Program-made: the position numbers and the translations under genes | Source: Sphagnum compactum | Taxonomy: Eukaryota > Bryophyta > Sphagnopsida > Sphagnales | Reading direction: 5' to 3' | Assembly (NCBI GenBank): GCA_965153455.1 | Contig: OZ234503.1 | Coordinates: 14,637,118-14,701,117, forward strand | DNA: 64,000 nucleotides | Shown here: positions 48,421 through 60,640 of the stretch, one piece after another | Numbering within the stretch: position 1 is the stretch's first letter | How the letters are laid out: the number at the start of each line of letters is the position of its first letter | The notes under the pieces: model-generated | Databases searched by the model: none | Told to the model about the DNA's origin: nothing | What the model saw: only the letters and a program-made list of their open reading frames with translations

Positions 48421-51400
48421 CTTATTTCATTTTTAAGGTCCCATATTGATTTTGGTTAGTGAATTACACCCCACTTTTATACTAGTGAAAGGAATGATCT
48501 TTTTGAAAAATTGCCAAAGACAACTTTGGATTTCCATTTATCTGACATTATCATAGTTGTAGTGGATTGTTGTATGTAAATAAATAAAATGATGTTTTGT
48601 TAAAATAATAAAAAATATTTGAAATTTGATTTCCATTTACATAATAATTTGGATACTATGTAAATGTCATTTTGAATCTTTTAAAATAACAGTATCAAGT
48701 GTTTAAACTACATTTTTAAAAAAAGTAATAAAAAGGATAATGTCATACTATTGATTTCAATTTTTTTGTACAACAAAAACATGTCTCGTTCTATGAAAAT
48801 GTTCATTGGGTGAACTTCATAAAAAACCAAATCATACAAAAATTTCAAAATTTTGAAATTTTGAAAAAAAAAGGTCACAAGGCAAAGGACTCATTTTTTT
48901 AACCATTTGGCAAAACGTTTATGTTCAATGGGTTCAAAATGTCTAGCTTCAAGTGTAAGTCACATGTGCAGCAAATATTCTTGTCAAAAAATATATTCGA
49001 TTGTCCATTGAAACTCAATTTCAGATTTTATACGATTTTTTGCGTTTCTTGCTATTGACCAAAATATTGATACACAATTATGTATGCATGTGAAAAATCA
49101 TCATCATCACATGAATTATTTTAAATTGGACTATTCAATTTTTCTCACTTAAATTTGTTTCAAATAAATATTATTTACAAAAGTCCTAGAATATTTGTTT
49201 CTTTTTTCAACCTTAACCTTGAATAGGCCTTAGAGCTCATTCAACTCTTTTACATGTTTAAATGCCAAATATTCCTTCACATCTATTAAAAACTTTTCAT
49301 CTTTGCCCTCAAATAACATTTAAATAAAACTAATACATATTTGTCAAAAAACATTTTGATAGTTTTCAAGGTTGCCATTACTATATTGATAATGACATTT
49401 ACTTGAAGCATTGTTGTGCCTTCTTCTAACTTTTTGGTGCATTGTTTTTAAAAATGATTCATTGGCTTTTTAGCCTTATCAAATGTTTCAAATTAAAATG
49501 TGTTCATTCAAGATTTGGGCATGGTTTTCAAGAATAAACATTCCAAGACTTTTTTTTCCACTATCAAAAATAAAATCTATAAGGTCCAATCACACCAAAA
49601 GGAGCCACTTACATTATCTAATTCAAGGACTACATGGAATGTTTTTGGAATCCTTTTGATTTTTTCATAGAATGGATTTTTTGAATGAATGTTTTTGCAG
49701 CTTGTTATGAAATATGATTAGAGTTGCCCTAACACATCACATGTTATCTTTTAATATTTTTGAATAAATGTGAAATGTGATATTTTGTTTTAAAAAATGA
49801 TTATAATTTCAAATCATGCAAAAATATATTATTATTTTACAATTCAATTTCTTGTATTATAAGCTATAACTTTGTTTTATATGTCATGTACATTACAGCC
49901 CATTTACATGTGGTAAAAAAATTTAAAATTTAGGGATTTTAAAAGACGTCTTGAATTTTTAAAATTTTTCAAAGTTCACATCTCTTAGATTGTGAGTGTT
50001 TTTTGAGTTTGGGTTGTAGCTTGTAAGTTATCATCATCTCAATTTTTTCACCATAAATTGTTTTTTAATAAATTTTTTAAAACTTAATCCTTTGGAATTA
50101 ATTATCATTTTATGATGTAACTATTATTTTACTTGAAAATTCCTTTACTAAAAATTTAAAGTTAAGATTAAATTGATTGAATTTGAATTTGAATTCATGA
50201 CATTTATATTAATCAATAGCACAACTTCCCATGATTATCACAATTTTCAAATGGGAATGCATCAATATAATTTAAATTTTTGACATTTTTCAATAGGATT
50301 TAATATATGGTTTTTGGATCTTTTGTTGTGATCATACATTACATGAAACAAATTTAAACCCAAAGTAAATAGTTTGGAAATCAAAGTAATTTTTAAGGTC
50401 TAGAGGTGATATTTTTTCACATGTGTACATTGTTGTGGATCAATATTGTGTTCATGAGTGCAAATGGATATTAGACACTTACACTTACATGAAATGTAAA
50501 TAAATTTCATTATGGGATTGACACTTACAAAGAACGTAAATCCCAAACCATTTGCATGCACAACATTTGTCAAAACCTTTTAATCATTGCTAAACCATTA
50601 TGTCATTAAATATTGCATTTATAATATGTTGTATACAAAATTTGAAATTTTTTAATATACTAAAAGTAGGTAAAAAATATTTTTGAAACTAATAAGTGAA
50701 ATTGTGTTCAAAACAAATTAAAAGATTGATATATAAATTATTTTTACATTTTAAATTGAAAGTGCATAAATAAAATTTAGAATGTCATTAACCAAGAAAG
50801 TAGAAAAATTCAAATTTTCATCTACTAGAAGCTTACTTACTTTGTTTGTTTAGACAACTTGCAAAGTAAAATTCTACTTGTACATTTTTGGGAAATCCAC
50901 ATTATTTTATTTTAAGCATGTGATTCTTCAACATCATTGGAATAAATTCAAAAAACATGTTCATATTGATCATTGAAATAAATAATATTTTAAAGTTTAA
51001 TATGGTAAGACTTAGTTTTTTAATATTTTATATTTTTTGGACAAGCATCATGCTCAAAGTTTTTCCATTTCAATTTATTAGGTCTTGATATAAGGTAGCA
51101 CCATGCCATATCCTAACTAAATTTTCTTTGAAATAATTTTATGCATTCAAAAAAATTTCCAAGGCTAGATTTTCCAAGGCATTATTCATTGTGCTTTGAG
51201 AATTTAAGGTTCAAATTATTTGTTAATCCATAACAAGATCATAAAAATGCTCATAGTAGCTTTTTCAGAACATCTTCCTTTGGTTAATGTTAATGTGTGA
51301 CCAAAAATTTCGTACAAACGATTGAAAGTATTCCCCAAAAAGGAAATAAACTCAATCATTTAGTTTTTGGATAATGTGTGCACAACAAGATAGTTTGTAC

Positions 51401-52218
51401 AAATATGTGACTATCAACTCCATGATTGTGGTGAGGCTTTTGCTTCTAACAAAGACTAAATGATACAAGAATTGGCACATGATGTTTTATATAGTTTGAG
51501 AGAGATTACAATCCATCCACAATTTCCTCAAAACAAAAATGTTGACAAAGTACACATCCCATGTTTTATTATACAAAAGATACACACACACACATTAAAA
51601 CTATTCATGGAGTATAAGATTTCTAATCCCAAGCCCAAGCTGATCTTATACAACAAAAGGGTTCATAGGAATTGATGATGCTAGTCCCCCATTTTAAGGT
51701 TCCCCTAGAATGGAGTATGACCTACTCCAACAACATTCTCCTTGCACCTTGTACTTGGTGTGCCATGGGTTGGTTGCCACCCATAAGCTAGCAACTCACT
51801 TGGGTGCGAATTGGTTCACCAAACAATACTTAATACACTTGGGTGCAATTAGTTTTCACCAAATGAAGCTCCAAAGTACTTACTTGTGTGCAAGCTAGGA
51901 CTCGGGTCATAGAATGTGTTGAAATTTTCATCTTCATTCCAACATCAGTTCTTGAAAATTTTGCTAGGAGCAATCCACTTTGCTATTGCACATAACACGC
52001 ATGTATGATCTAAATCACACTTCGAAAAGAGATATGCCAAGGTTTTGCCAAATTGCAAAAAAATTGCATATTGCCCCAATTGTCAAGTCCACAATTGCCA
52101 CTTTTGCATTCCCACCTTGCCCACTCCATATTGCTATTTTGCCAAATTGTGAAACTTGATTGTGTGTCCTAAACCTCCCTAGCACAACCCCTCTTTTGCT
52201 TCTCAAGGAGTATGTAAA
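48421..52218. other. AT-rich intergenic DNA, no gene seen
   Basis: Short biased frames only. The frames at 51460-51898 have no recognisable domain. No RNA gene recognised. Confidence 0.55.
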
Positions 52219-52598
52219 GGGACATATGGCTCATTATTGAAGGACACTATGTCCATGGATGTCCCTAATAAAAGGGATGTCCTTTCTAGCAACCGTGATT
52301 TCATGGATGAACTTTAGTCCATGTTAGTTCAACTTTCCAATCATGGAATTTTGTCTATAAAATTTTATCAATCAAACTTCATCCATTACTCCCTTGAAAA
52401 TTCACAGAGGGACATCTGGCTCATTATTGAAGGCCCCTATGTCCATGGATGTCCCTAATAAAAGGGATGTCCTTTCTAGCAACCGTGATTTCATGGATGA
52501 ACTTTAGTCGATGTAAGTTCAACTTTTCAATCATGGAATTTCGTCTATAAAATTTTATCAATCAAACTTCATCCATTACTCCCTTGAAAATTCACAAA
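52219..52598. repeat. Two tandem copies of a 191-bp unit
   Basis: Copies begin with 'gggacat(a/c)tggctcattatt' at about 52220 and 52411 and run through 'ccatggatgtccctaataaa', 'agcaaccgtgatttcatgg' and 'ccattactcccttgaaaatt'. By eye they differ at only a few positions, so the duplication is recent. Each copy contains inverted motifs around atccatgg and gggacatcc. Confidence 0.92.
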
Positions 52599-54170
52599 TG
52601 ATATTTTATGGATGTTCATCCATGGAATTTGGATGACTTTTATTACGCAAAATAAGATTGTGAATGAATTGCATTTCATGGATGAAATGAAATTATTTGA
52701 TCATGTTTCTTTGGATAAACTTTCTTTTTATCTTAAGGTTTCACAAATTTTCACAAATCGACTTCCATTCCCTAATCCACCCTCATTTATAAAAATGAAT
52801 ACAAAGCAAACATTAAATTTGAACTTGAAACCCTTTCAATTTGCTCTCAATAAAAAATTAATGTTCAAAAAATTAATTTAGGTGGTAGCTTGAATTTTGA
52901 AAGGGCTCCTCTCCAGCTTCAAATAGCCATCAAGTCAAAGAGAGAGAAAGAGAGAGAGAGAGAGAGAAGGAAGGAGGGGAGAAGCACTGGGCAGCCCGTG
53001 GGAAAAGAAAAAATCAAGGGCAATCTGATTTTCTGGGGCAGAAGTTTTGGCAGACCATAAAAGAAATTCAGGAATTGGGCAGCCCGCCCATGCTTTCCAT
53101 CGGTTAATAATGTCCTCGGAGTGGGGACTTTCTTGAAAGGGGTTGCCCGTCGGCTCCACTTCGGGCAGGAATTTATTTTTGACAACAACCCGCTCCTCCT
53201 CGGGCGGTTACCCTACTACCCAGATTTTCTTCTTCTTCTTTTTCATCCCAACCCCAGTTGGGCTATTTGTGACCTTAATTTCTTCCTCTGTGGTAAATTA
53301 AGGCATTAATTAATAAATTTAACTTTTTTGGAATTGCCAAAAGTTCTGAAAAACATGTGGCCTGGCATGCCAAAAATCTGAAACAAGCTCTCAAGCACAA
53401 TAGCTTCATTATTTAATATAATGCCGAAATTCCAAAAAAATATTAATTACTCTTACTACCGAACATAACTGATAAAAATAAAATAAAATAAAATAAAATA
53501 AAATAAATTAGGCACCTTTCCTAATACTAGCCTAGGTACTAGGTACTAGGTGGTACATGAATTTAAATAATCACAAAAGGCATGCTTTGATTGGCTATGG
53601 AGCTTGTAAAAGGCCCATGGGCTCCATGTGAATTAGGGGTATATCCAAAAGGTTCAATTCTCTCTTTTTGGTGGTAGGGGACCCATCCCCCCACCATTCC
53701 AAAAATAAATCAACAATAGGTAGGTAAAGGGACAAATATTGGGAAGGCCAAGTTTGCTTGTTATTATTGACTTGTAGTATTTATTTAATTAATTTATTAA
53801 TTAATTAACTTACTTGTAGTATGGTTTGGACACACAAACCATTGGGTCCTTTAGTTGAGGAGACTCATTAATTTTTAATGGGTTTTGAGCATTGCACAAA
53901 ATGGTTGGAACTCTATCTATCTCTCCTTCCCATTTGTTTTTGTTACCCAACATCAAAACTATTTTATGGATGCTAATGGATATATGAAATGGATGGATGA
54001 ATGTGTGTGGATTGATAGTATGGATGGATGATATAGATGGACAAATATGGATTGCTAGTAATGGATGGAATTGATAATATGGATGGATGGTATGGATGGA
54101 ATTGATATTCTAGATGGATGGTTGGATGGATGATATGGATGATATGGATGGATGGTTTAGATTTTAGGTT
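52599..54170. other. Intergenic DNA upstream of the third gene
   Basis: It contains an (AAAAT)n tract at about 53473-53507, a GA tract at about 52940-52967, and a degenerate GGAT/ATGG minisatellite at about 53970-54165. Frames at 52612-53309 are not recognised. The stretch 52900-53300 is less AT-rich and may be transcribed. Confidence 0.45.
53970..54165. repeat. Degenerate (ATGG)n minisatellite
   Basis: Imperfect repeats of 'gatggatgg' and 'gatatggatg' fill about 200 bp and give Met-Asp-Gly-Trp type or Ile-His-Pro type frames that are not genes. Confidence 0.85.
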
Positions 54171-54888
54171 TTTACCTAGTGAGGTTAAAGTGCACACTTT
54201 CGTCATGCGTATTGCTGCCGCCCTCTCTCTCTCTCTCTTCTGGCCGTCCGTCTGTCTGTCTCTCTTCCTCTCTCAAATTGTGGCTTGGGCTTTTGTATTT
54301 TTTAATGTTAGAATCCAAGAATCCCATGGGTTTGATCAGTTCATCACGCAACCCTTTGCAGCCACGTCTTGATTTGCAGAGCTCAAGCCTTTTGGTTGCA
54401 GCAACAACGGAGCTTCTGCCAGATTTCTCTTTCCAAACACTCCCCAAAAGTTCCCCTCTCTCTCTCTCTCCCTTGTGGCTGGAAGAACCCCCCAAAAAAC
54501 AAACAAACGAATAAACAAAAACCCATCTCATGACTTTCTTCTTCAGTAACAAGATGCATTAGTGTGTTGTACCTTATTGCAAAAAGAGCATGTGTTTTTA
54601 GTTGAGCTTTTCTCTCTTGTCTTGTGATGTCTTCCTTACATGGGGGAAGTATGTGGTGAGGACACACGCCAAGTCTGAGCTTGCTGGATGTGATGTTGTC
54701 AGTGTAAGCATATGTGTTGGAAGATGATGGGTTGCATTTGTTTTGTTTGAATCTCAAGTGGGTGTTGCTCAAAAGCTGGGATTATCTTTTCTTTCTTTCT
54801 TGTTGCCGGAAGTGATTGGTTTTGTGGGTGCTTCTGGAGTTTGGAGTTGGTGGGTACCCTATTTTTGTTTTCTGGCCTTTCTCACACG
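54171..54888 (+). promoter_or_regulatory. Promoter/5' leader of the papain-fold-like gene
   Basis: CT tracts (about 54221-54238 and 54455-54470), CTGT repeats and G/T-rich sequence precede the start codon at 54889, as in the leaders of the other two genes. Frames such as 54179-54514 are low complexity. No TATA box position can be defended. Confidence 0.4.
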
Positions 54889-57800
54889 ATGAGATTCTTG
54901 GAGTTTTTGTATTGGTTTGGAATTTTGGGGAGTGTGTTGCTTTTGGGAGATGGTGGTGGTGGTGTTGATGGGTTCAAGCTTTTGTTCAAACCCCAAGACT
55001 TGTTACCAGTTTTGCCACACTCTGTGGCATGGCCAGTGCTCAATAGCTTGAACAACGCAGTGGATTTGTTACCTAAGTTTGTGGGAGCGGTGGCTTCAGA
55101 GAAAGACAACATCACTTGGAAGGGTACTTGCTTCTTCAAGAATGAAGCTTACATCGAGTACACTGAGCCCAAAGAAGAAGGCAAACAGGGTGGTGCGATT
55201 CTCCATATCAAGGTGCCCCCCAAAAAAAAAAAGAAAACAACTAACCGAAATTTCTACCCTCTTTTTCTCTTAGTTTCTATTTTGTGGTTTCCAATTTCTC
55301 TTCTGCAAAATTTCTGCAAAATCATTTTCTCTTTTTGTTGCTGCTGGATGGGAAACCTATTGAGAACTAAGTGTTCCTTCTCTTTTCAAGTTTACCAAAC
55401 AGGAGAGAATATTTTCTGTTGAAGATTTAATTGCAAAACAGATTGTTTCTTTGCAATTGTAAGACTAGGTTTTTGTTTGATCTGGTGGAGAAAAACCATG
55501 GTTTACTGGCAAATCTTGCAATTGTGGGAATAGGTTTTGTACCTGATGGAGGAACTGCATTGAACCAATCACCCCTTCTCGGTGGAAATTAGTCCAAAAC
55601 TTTGATCTGAATCCCCAAATTCACAAGCATACAGATGATATTCATAGACCTAGCAATCAGAAAGATTGGGTGTGGCCTTTTAGAAAAAAAAGCCACACCC
55701 ACACTTTTGTTTTGCAGTAATTGCAGTATGAAATTCAATGGATTTGAGGAGTTCTAGCCTTAAAATTGCAATTTAACTTCTTACATGTGGCCTGGTTTTC
55801 AAGTATATATATGGTTTGTCAAACTCTGTTTGGTAGGTCATCGGGATTCTTGATTGAGTGACCCAAAAAAGATGGGTCTCTGCTTTGGCAAACTTTTACT
55901 TCTTGTGAAATTCAGGCGTCTGCTGCTACTGTTGCAGTAATATTTAGCAAGGTTTTTGCTACATTGTAGTGGGGTGCTGCTGGCAGACAAGCAACGCACA
56001 TAGCTGGACATGCTTGGATCTGTATGTGTTTGCCACCCCGTACAGGGTTACATGGGACTACTACTTTTTGGCGCGCAATCATACGCTCAAGATTGATGAG
56101 TGGCAGGAAGGAGAACTTGACTATGTAAGAAGCAGCACTCTTATCGCTCTATTTTACAGATTTTGCTGCCTTTCAGTTTTGAACTCCTTGGTAGTGTAGT
56201 TCAAACTCTCCTTTGCGAGAATTCAAAAGCTAGTCAAGAATCACTCATGCAGATGTTTTGATGAGGAGTGGTAAGTTGAAAGAATTCTCTATCTATCGGG
56301 AAACATATTGTGTCTGAGAGTGGAGAACGGGTGCCAGCTGTGGCCCATCAACTTCTGAACAACTTTAGCTTTTGCTGTTTTTATGAGACTTTGCAGGTGA
56401 AAACTAAGGGATTCTCAGTGTTCCTGATGCCTGCTGGTATGCTTGGTACCTTGGTGGCTTTGTGGGATGCACTTCCTATCTTTTCAAATTCAGGCTGGGG
56501 GGAGAGTGCTAATATTGCATTTCTTCAGTCACATATGGGTGCCAATATCACTAAGCGCCCACAGCCATGGGTGACCAATATCAGCACTGCAGATGTCCAT
56601 TCTGGTGACTTTCTGGCACTCTCCAAGATCAGAGGTCGCTGGGGTGGGTTTGAGACTCTTGAGAAATGGGTGACGGGTGCATATGCTGGTCATACAGCAG
56701 TCTGCCTGCGTGACCCAGACAACAATCTCTGGGTTGGAGAATCTGGCCATGAAAATGAAGCGGTAGGTACTTTGTTTTGTTTTTGTGTGTTACTGGTATG
56801 CAGATGTTGTTCGTTCACCCTTCATGAACTCATCTGAGGTTTGCTTGGTGAGGTAGGATTCACCAAACCGCAGGAAAAAGCAGTTTGTTTCTAGATGAGT
56901 CATGGCACTGATGGATGGCATAGCTTGCAATGAATGATGTCCTTTACAGGGGAAATTATTGCTGATGCACATGTGCAATCTTTTGGCAACAGGGAGAGGA
57001 GGTGATTGTGGTTATACCATGGGAGGAGTGGTGGGAGCTGCAGCTCAAAGATGTGGCAGCACCACATGTTGCTCTGCTCCCTATGCACCCTGATTTGCGG
57101 GCAAAATTTAATGAGACAGCTGCCTGGGAGTATGCACAGCGCATGAATGGGCTACCTTATGGCTACCATAACATGATTTTCAGCTGGATAGACACCCGTC
57201 GTGATAACTATCCTCCCCCACTTGACTCCAATCTGGTTAGTGTGTAATACTGAATGCGGAGCGCCTGCATGCTCCCTCCTCTTTTTTTCCTCTTTCTAAA
57301 ATATTTCGCCAGTGCTATTTGTACTCTAGAAGAAACATATAGCAGAACTGTTTTTGGAGTGTCTTTTTAGTTGCAAACTGAAATTTGTCAGAGAAATGGA
57401 TATAACAGGTTGCATCAGTCATAACAATGTGGACACGTCTCCAACCGTCTTATGCATCCAACATGTGGAATGAAGCTTTGAACAAACGCCTTGACACTGA
57501 GGTAAATCCAGTGGAAGCTTTGTGATATGTACCATAACAGCTTAATAAATCTGGGTGCTTGCAGTTTGTTGACTTTCTTTGCTGTGTTTCTTTTGAATAT
57601 GGACGGACATCTCTCAGATATACATTATTCACCTGTGATTTTTGTGATGTAATTGTCCACCAGGGTTTGGACTTGCCGAGCATTATAGTTGAGAGTGAAA
57701 AGCGTGGGATTTCTTTTGCGGAATTGCTGGCAATTCCAGAGCAAGATCATTGGGAATATAGTGATGGATTCTCCACAACATGCGTGGCTTTCATACTGCA

Positions 57801-58262
57801 GATTTACAAAGCAGCTGGCCTTTTTGGTCCTCTTTCAACTTCCATTCAGGTTACTGAGTTCACTGTAAGGCATCTCTCCACATGCTCTTTTCTTCATCTT
57901 TCTTTTTGCCTTCATGGGGTTGGGAGCAAATTGGGTTTCCACAACCAGTATTAGTGCCCTCCTTTTTGTGAAAGAAACATTATGCTTTGGAATTTAGGGA
58001 TCTAAGTGATGCAGCGGCACTTTGTATGATTCTTCTTGCCTGGCAGATACGAGATGCATACATGTTGAAGCTTTGGGAGGATGATATTTCAAGGCTACCA
58101 GCCTGGTGCAATGGGAACAGCACATCTCCTCAGCCCTACTGCCAGATCTTGGGTCAATACAATATGGAGCTCCCAGGATACAACACAATCATACCCTACC
58201 CACACATGAATGAGAGATGCTCAAGCCTTCCACCAGTGTACAAGAGACCCAGCAAATGCTAA
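54889..58262 (+). CDS. Secretory-pathway protein of a conserved plant family with permuted papain-like motif order (7 exons)
   Basis: Exons 54889-55212, 55987-56124, 56397-56762, 56993-57235, 57409-57501, 57664-57864 and 58047-58262 are all phase 0 with GT-AG introns and give 526 aa. The N-terminus (MRFLEFLYWFGILGSVLLLG) is a signal peptide or anchor. The body holds HSWTCLDLYVFATPYRVTWDYY, VHSGDFLALSKIRGRWGGFE, GAYAGHTAV (His253), GESGHENE, IPWEEWWEL, MNGLPYGYHNMIFSWIDT, MWTRLQPSYASNMWNEALNK and STTCVAFILQIYKAAG (Cys428). A GD motif, then GH, then a later Cys in a helix is the order of permuted NlpC/P60 (YiiX/LRAT-like) papain-fold proteins; that is inference. From memory, Arabidopsis relatives (AT4G27020, AT5G54870) are labelled inositol-trisphosphate phosphatase, but no phosphatase motif is visible. 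Gene model confidence is high, function low. Confidence 0.88.
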
Positions 58263-58540
58263 AACAAAAAAGGAGCTGAGTGATCACTTCTGGTCACTTC
58301 ACAGCTGCAAAACATGATTGGGTGACCTGCCAAGAGTATGCTCATGATGCATACATCACTGTACAAAATTCTGGGTGGGATGTGGACCATTGGCATTGTT
58401 GGGCCATGGCTGTTTTGAATACTGGGTGTTTACCAATGATGCCATTGTGGACAGAATTAGAACATGAAGTTGGGAGACATTGTGGGCCCTCTGTTCTTGA
58501 CTATCATGATAGCTTCTTACAGTGCTCTTTCATTGCAGTC
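58263..58540 (+). other. 3' flank of the papain-fold-like gene
   Basis: Probable 3' UTR. No conserved coding signal is seen after the stop TAA at 58260-58262. Confidence 0.45.
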
Positions 58541-58665
58541 AGTGATTTGCTGAACTACAGTGATACTCAGTGAGTTGCTGAACTGCACACTGATATTCAG
58601 TGATTTGCTGAACTGCACATTGTGATACTCAGTGATTTGCTGAACACATTGTGATACTTGGTGCA
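58540..58665. repeat. Short tandem repeats, unit 'cagtgatttgctgaact'
   Basis: Four imperfect copies of 'cagtgatttgctgaactgcaca' with 'ttgtgatact' between, at roughly 25-40 bp spacing. Confidence 0.85.
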
Positions 58666-58943
58666 AATTGCACCTTTGTAGGGATGGGTAAGCTCCACAG
58701 GTGTCTGTCTCTGATGGATTCCACCTTTGAAAGCCAGCCGATATTGTGTAAGCCCACACTATTCATAAATTATAAGAAGTCTATCCATTCGAGTTTCAGA
58801 ATGCAGTTTGTCTAATGTGAGCCAGAACCTGTGTTGATGCTGCAAGGTTAAATTTTGTACACCCCTGAGCACCTGTGTGAGAACTTTTGTTTTCAGATAA
58901 CCAGCAAAGGAGATGCAGCAATCTGTGCGTGACTGACTGAAGT

Positions 58944-59062
58944 GTCACAAGGTTGCAGCATTCTCATCTCATGGGTGGTCTGCTTCTATGTCAGGGAAAT
59001 GGTCACAAGGTTGCAGCATTCTCATCTCATGGGTGGTTTGCTTTTATGTCAGGAGAATGTTG
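58944..59062. repeat. Two tandem copies of a 58-bp unit
   Basis: 'gtcacaaggttgcagcattc' starts at 58944 and 59002. The copies extend through 'tcatctcatgggtggt' and 'tatgtcagg' with only a few differences. Confidence 0.9.
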
Positions 59063-60455
59063 GAGCACTAAAATGCCAGTGCTTCATTTTCTACTCTCTT
59101 GAACTCTGTTCTATGGACTCCTAAAAACAAAGAATGGGAGCTTTCATCCAAAACCATACAAAGGAGAGTAGAAAGTAGGTGTGACTTCAATGCAAAACAG
59201 ATTCGCAGATTTGCTTCAGGACTATCAGGTCCCCAATATTTGGTCTCAGCATCTCTTCTCACAGTAGGTCCCATGCATAATAATAAACCCCAAGGTACAA
59301 AACCCCCTGCTCTGACTCATCAACCGGCAACAACAGTAAGCACAAATTCCAATTCTCTCATATGTTGATGAATCACCAACCAATATTTGCAGCTATCAGA
59401 TCACACATGATCCCACCTTCCAGTTGATGTAGTTGCAAGATCTGAAATAAAAAAACCAGTGAAGATGGCACCAAGCTATCATCAGAGGAAGAAGTGTTGA
59501 GAGTTCTTGAAGTTTCAGGCATAACACGTCCTGGATTTATGTACAGTGTTTTGGAAGTTTTGTGAGGTGCTTGTGTGATGTGCACAGTTTACAGTTAGTT
59601 TGTTAGGAGTTGCACTGCAAGGCTAAGTAGAAGAAGGAGAGGACGAAGCAAAAGGGTAGACAACGCTAGCTACAACTGGCTTCCAGTTGCTGTTGAGCAT
59701 TTTTCAGCTTTCACTGGTACTAGGCCTTGATCCTCTCAGACTTGGACTTCTTCATCTCTTCCCTTCCTCTCTGAAATATATCTGCATCCATCTCTGCTTT
59801 TCATAAGTTACCCATTGTTGTAATTGTCTCTTGCACTTGCTTCAGTTCTTCTGCACATTCTTGTTCTCTTTGGAAATGATCCATGTTTTTCTCTCTCTGT
59901 GAGGTCTTGCTTTGCTTCTTGGACGAGCAGCAAGAATAGCCTTTTCTTCTTCTTCTTCTTCCTCAGAAAAAGGCTTCGTCTCTCAGACTGTGAGTGTACA
60001 TACAGACAGCTCCATGAGATGCTGCATCCTGACTTCTTGTAACTTCCTCCTGACTCTGTACTAAGTCTTCATGATCTGAGCATGAATCCAAGAATGTACA
60101 TCATAGAGATCATGTGCATAGAAGATCTAGCATGCAGCTTTTGGAGGAGAAACTGATTTGAGATAGAACTGTGAGAGACCCATGCCATGATCAATCCTAC
60201 TTCAGGCTGAGGACAATGTTCTTCTGTGCATGAACCATTGTGTTTGGACGTTTGTTTGATACAATCTCTCGCTCTCAAGAGCACGATTTGTGCAGCTTCT
60301 TGTTCAATGAGCTCAAGGAGGAATGAAGGCATGATATGATGATCCAGGTTGATAATAGGGTTCTCATGACTGTCAGAATATTTTTATTTTTATTTTTTTC
60401 TCTTGGGGGATTGTTGAGTCTTTGAAAATCTCCAGGGTCCAAGACCCTCTGGACC
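59063..60455. other. Intergenic or non-coding transcribed DNA
   Basis: GC content and word use resemble UTRs or a non-coding transcript more than the AT-rich deserts. It contains a (TTC)n tract at about 59941-59960. Open frames have no recognisable domain. No gene is supported. Confidence 0.4.
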
Positions 60456-60640
60456 AACTGTCAGTGATGAGTGTGCATATTATGTGCACTGGTTTTCAGA
60501 TTGTTTCTTTGAAAAACTCTGGAAAACCTGAGCAATCTGCACATGACAGTGATGATGAGTGTATATGGTATTGTTTTCAGATTGTTTCTTTGAAAAGCTG
60601 TGGAGGACTCTGAGCTGCACCCGACAGTGATGAGCATTAT
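60456..60640. repeat. Imperfect tandem repeat, about 85-bp unit, 2 copies plus a partial one
   Basis: 'cagtgatgagtgt' (60462), 'cagtgatgatgagtgt' (60547) and 'cagtgatgag' (60625) each start a unit; the first two continue to 'ttttcagattgtttctttga'. A run of 'ccatacc' words follows at 60700-60770. Confidence 0.8.

Noticed and set aside
54179-54552. Overlapping frames on both strands before gene 3
   Set aside because: Driven by CT/CTGT tracts; no signal of conservation visible.
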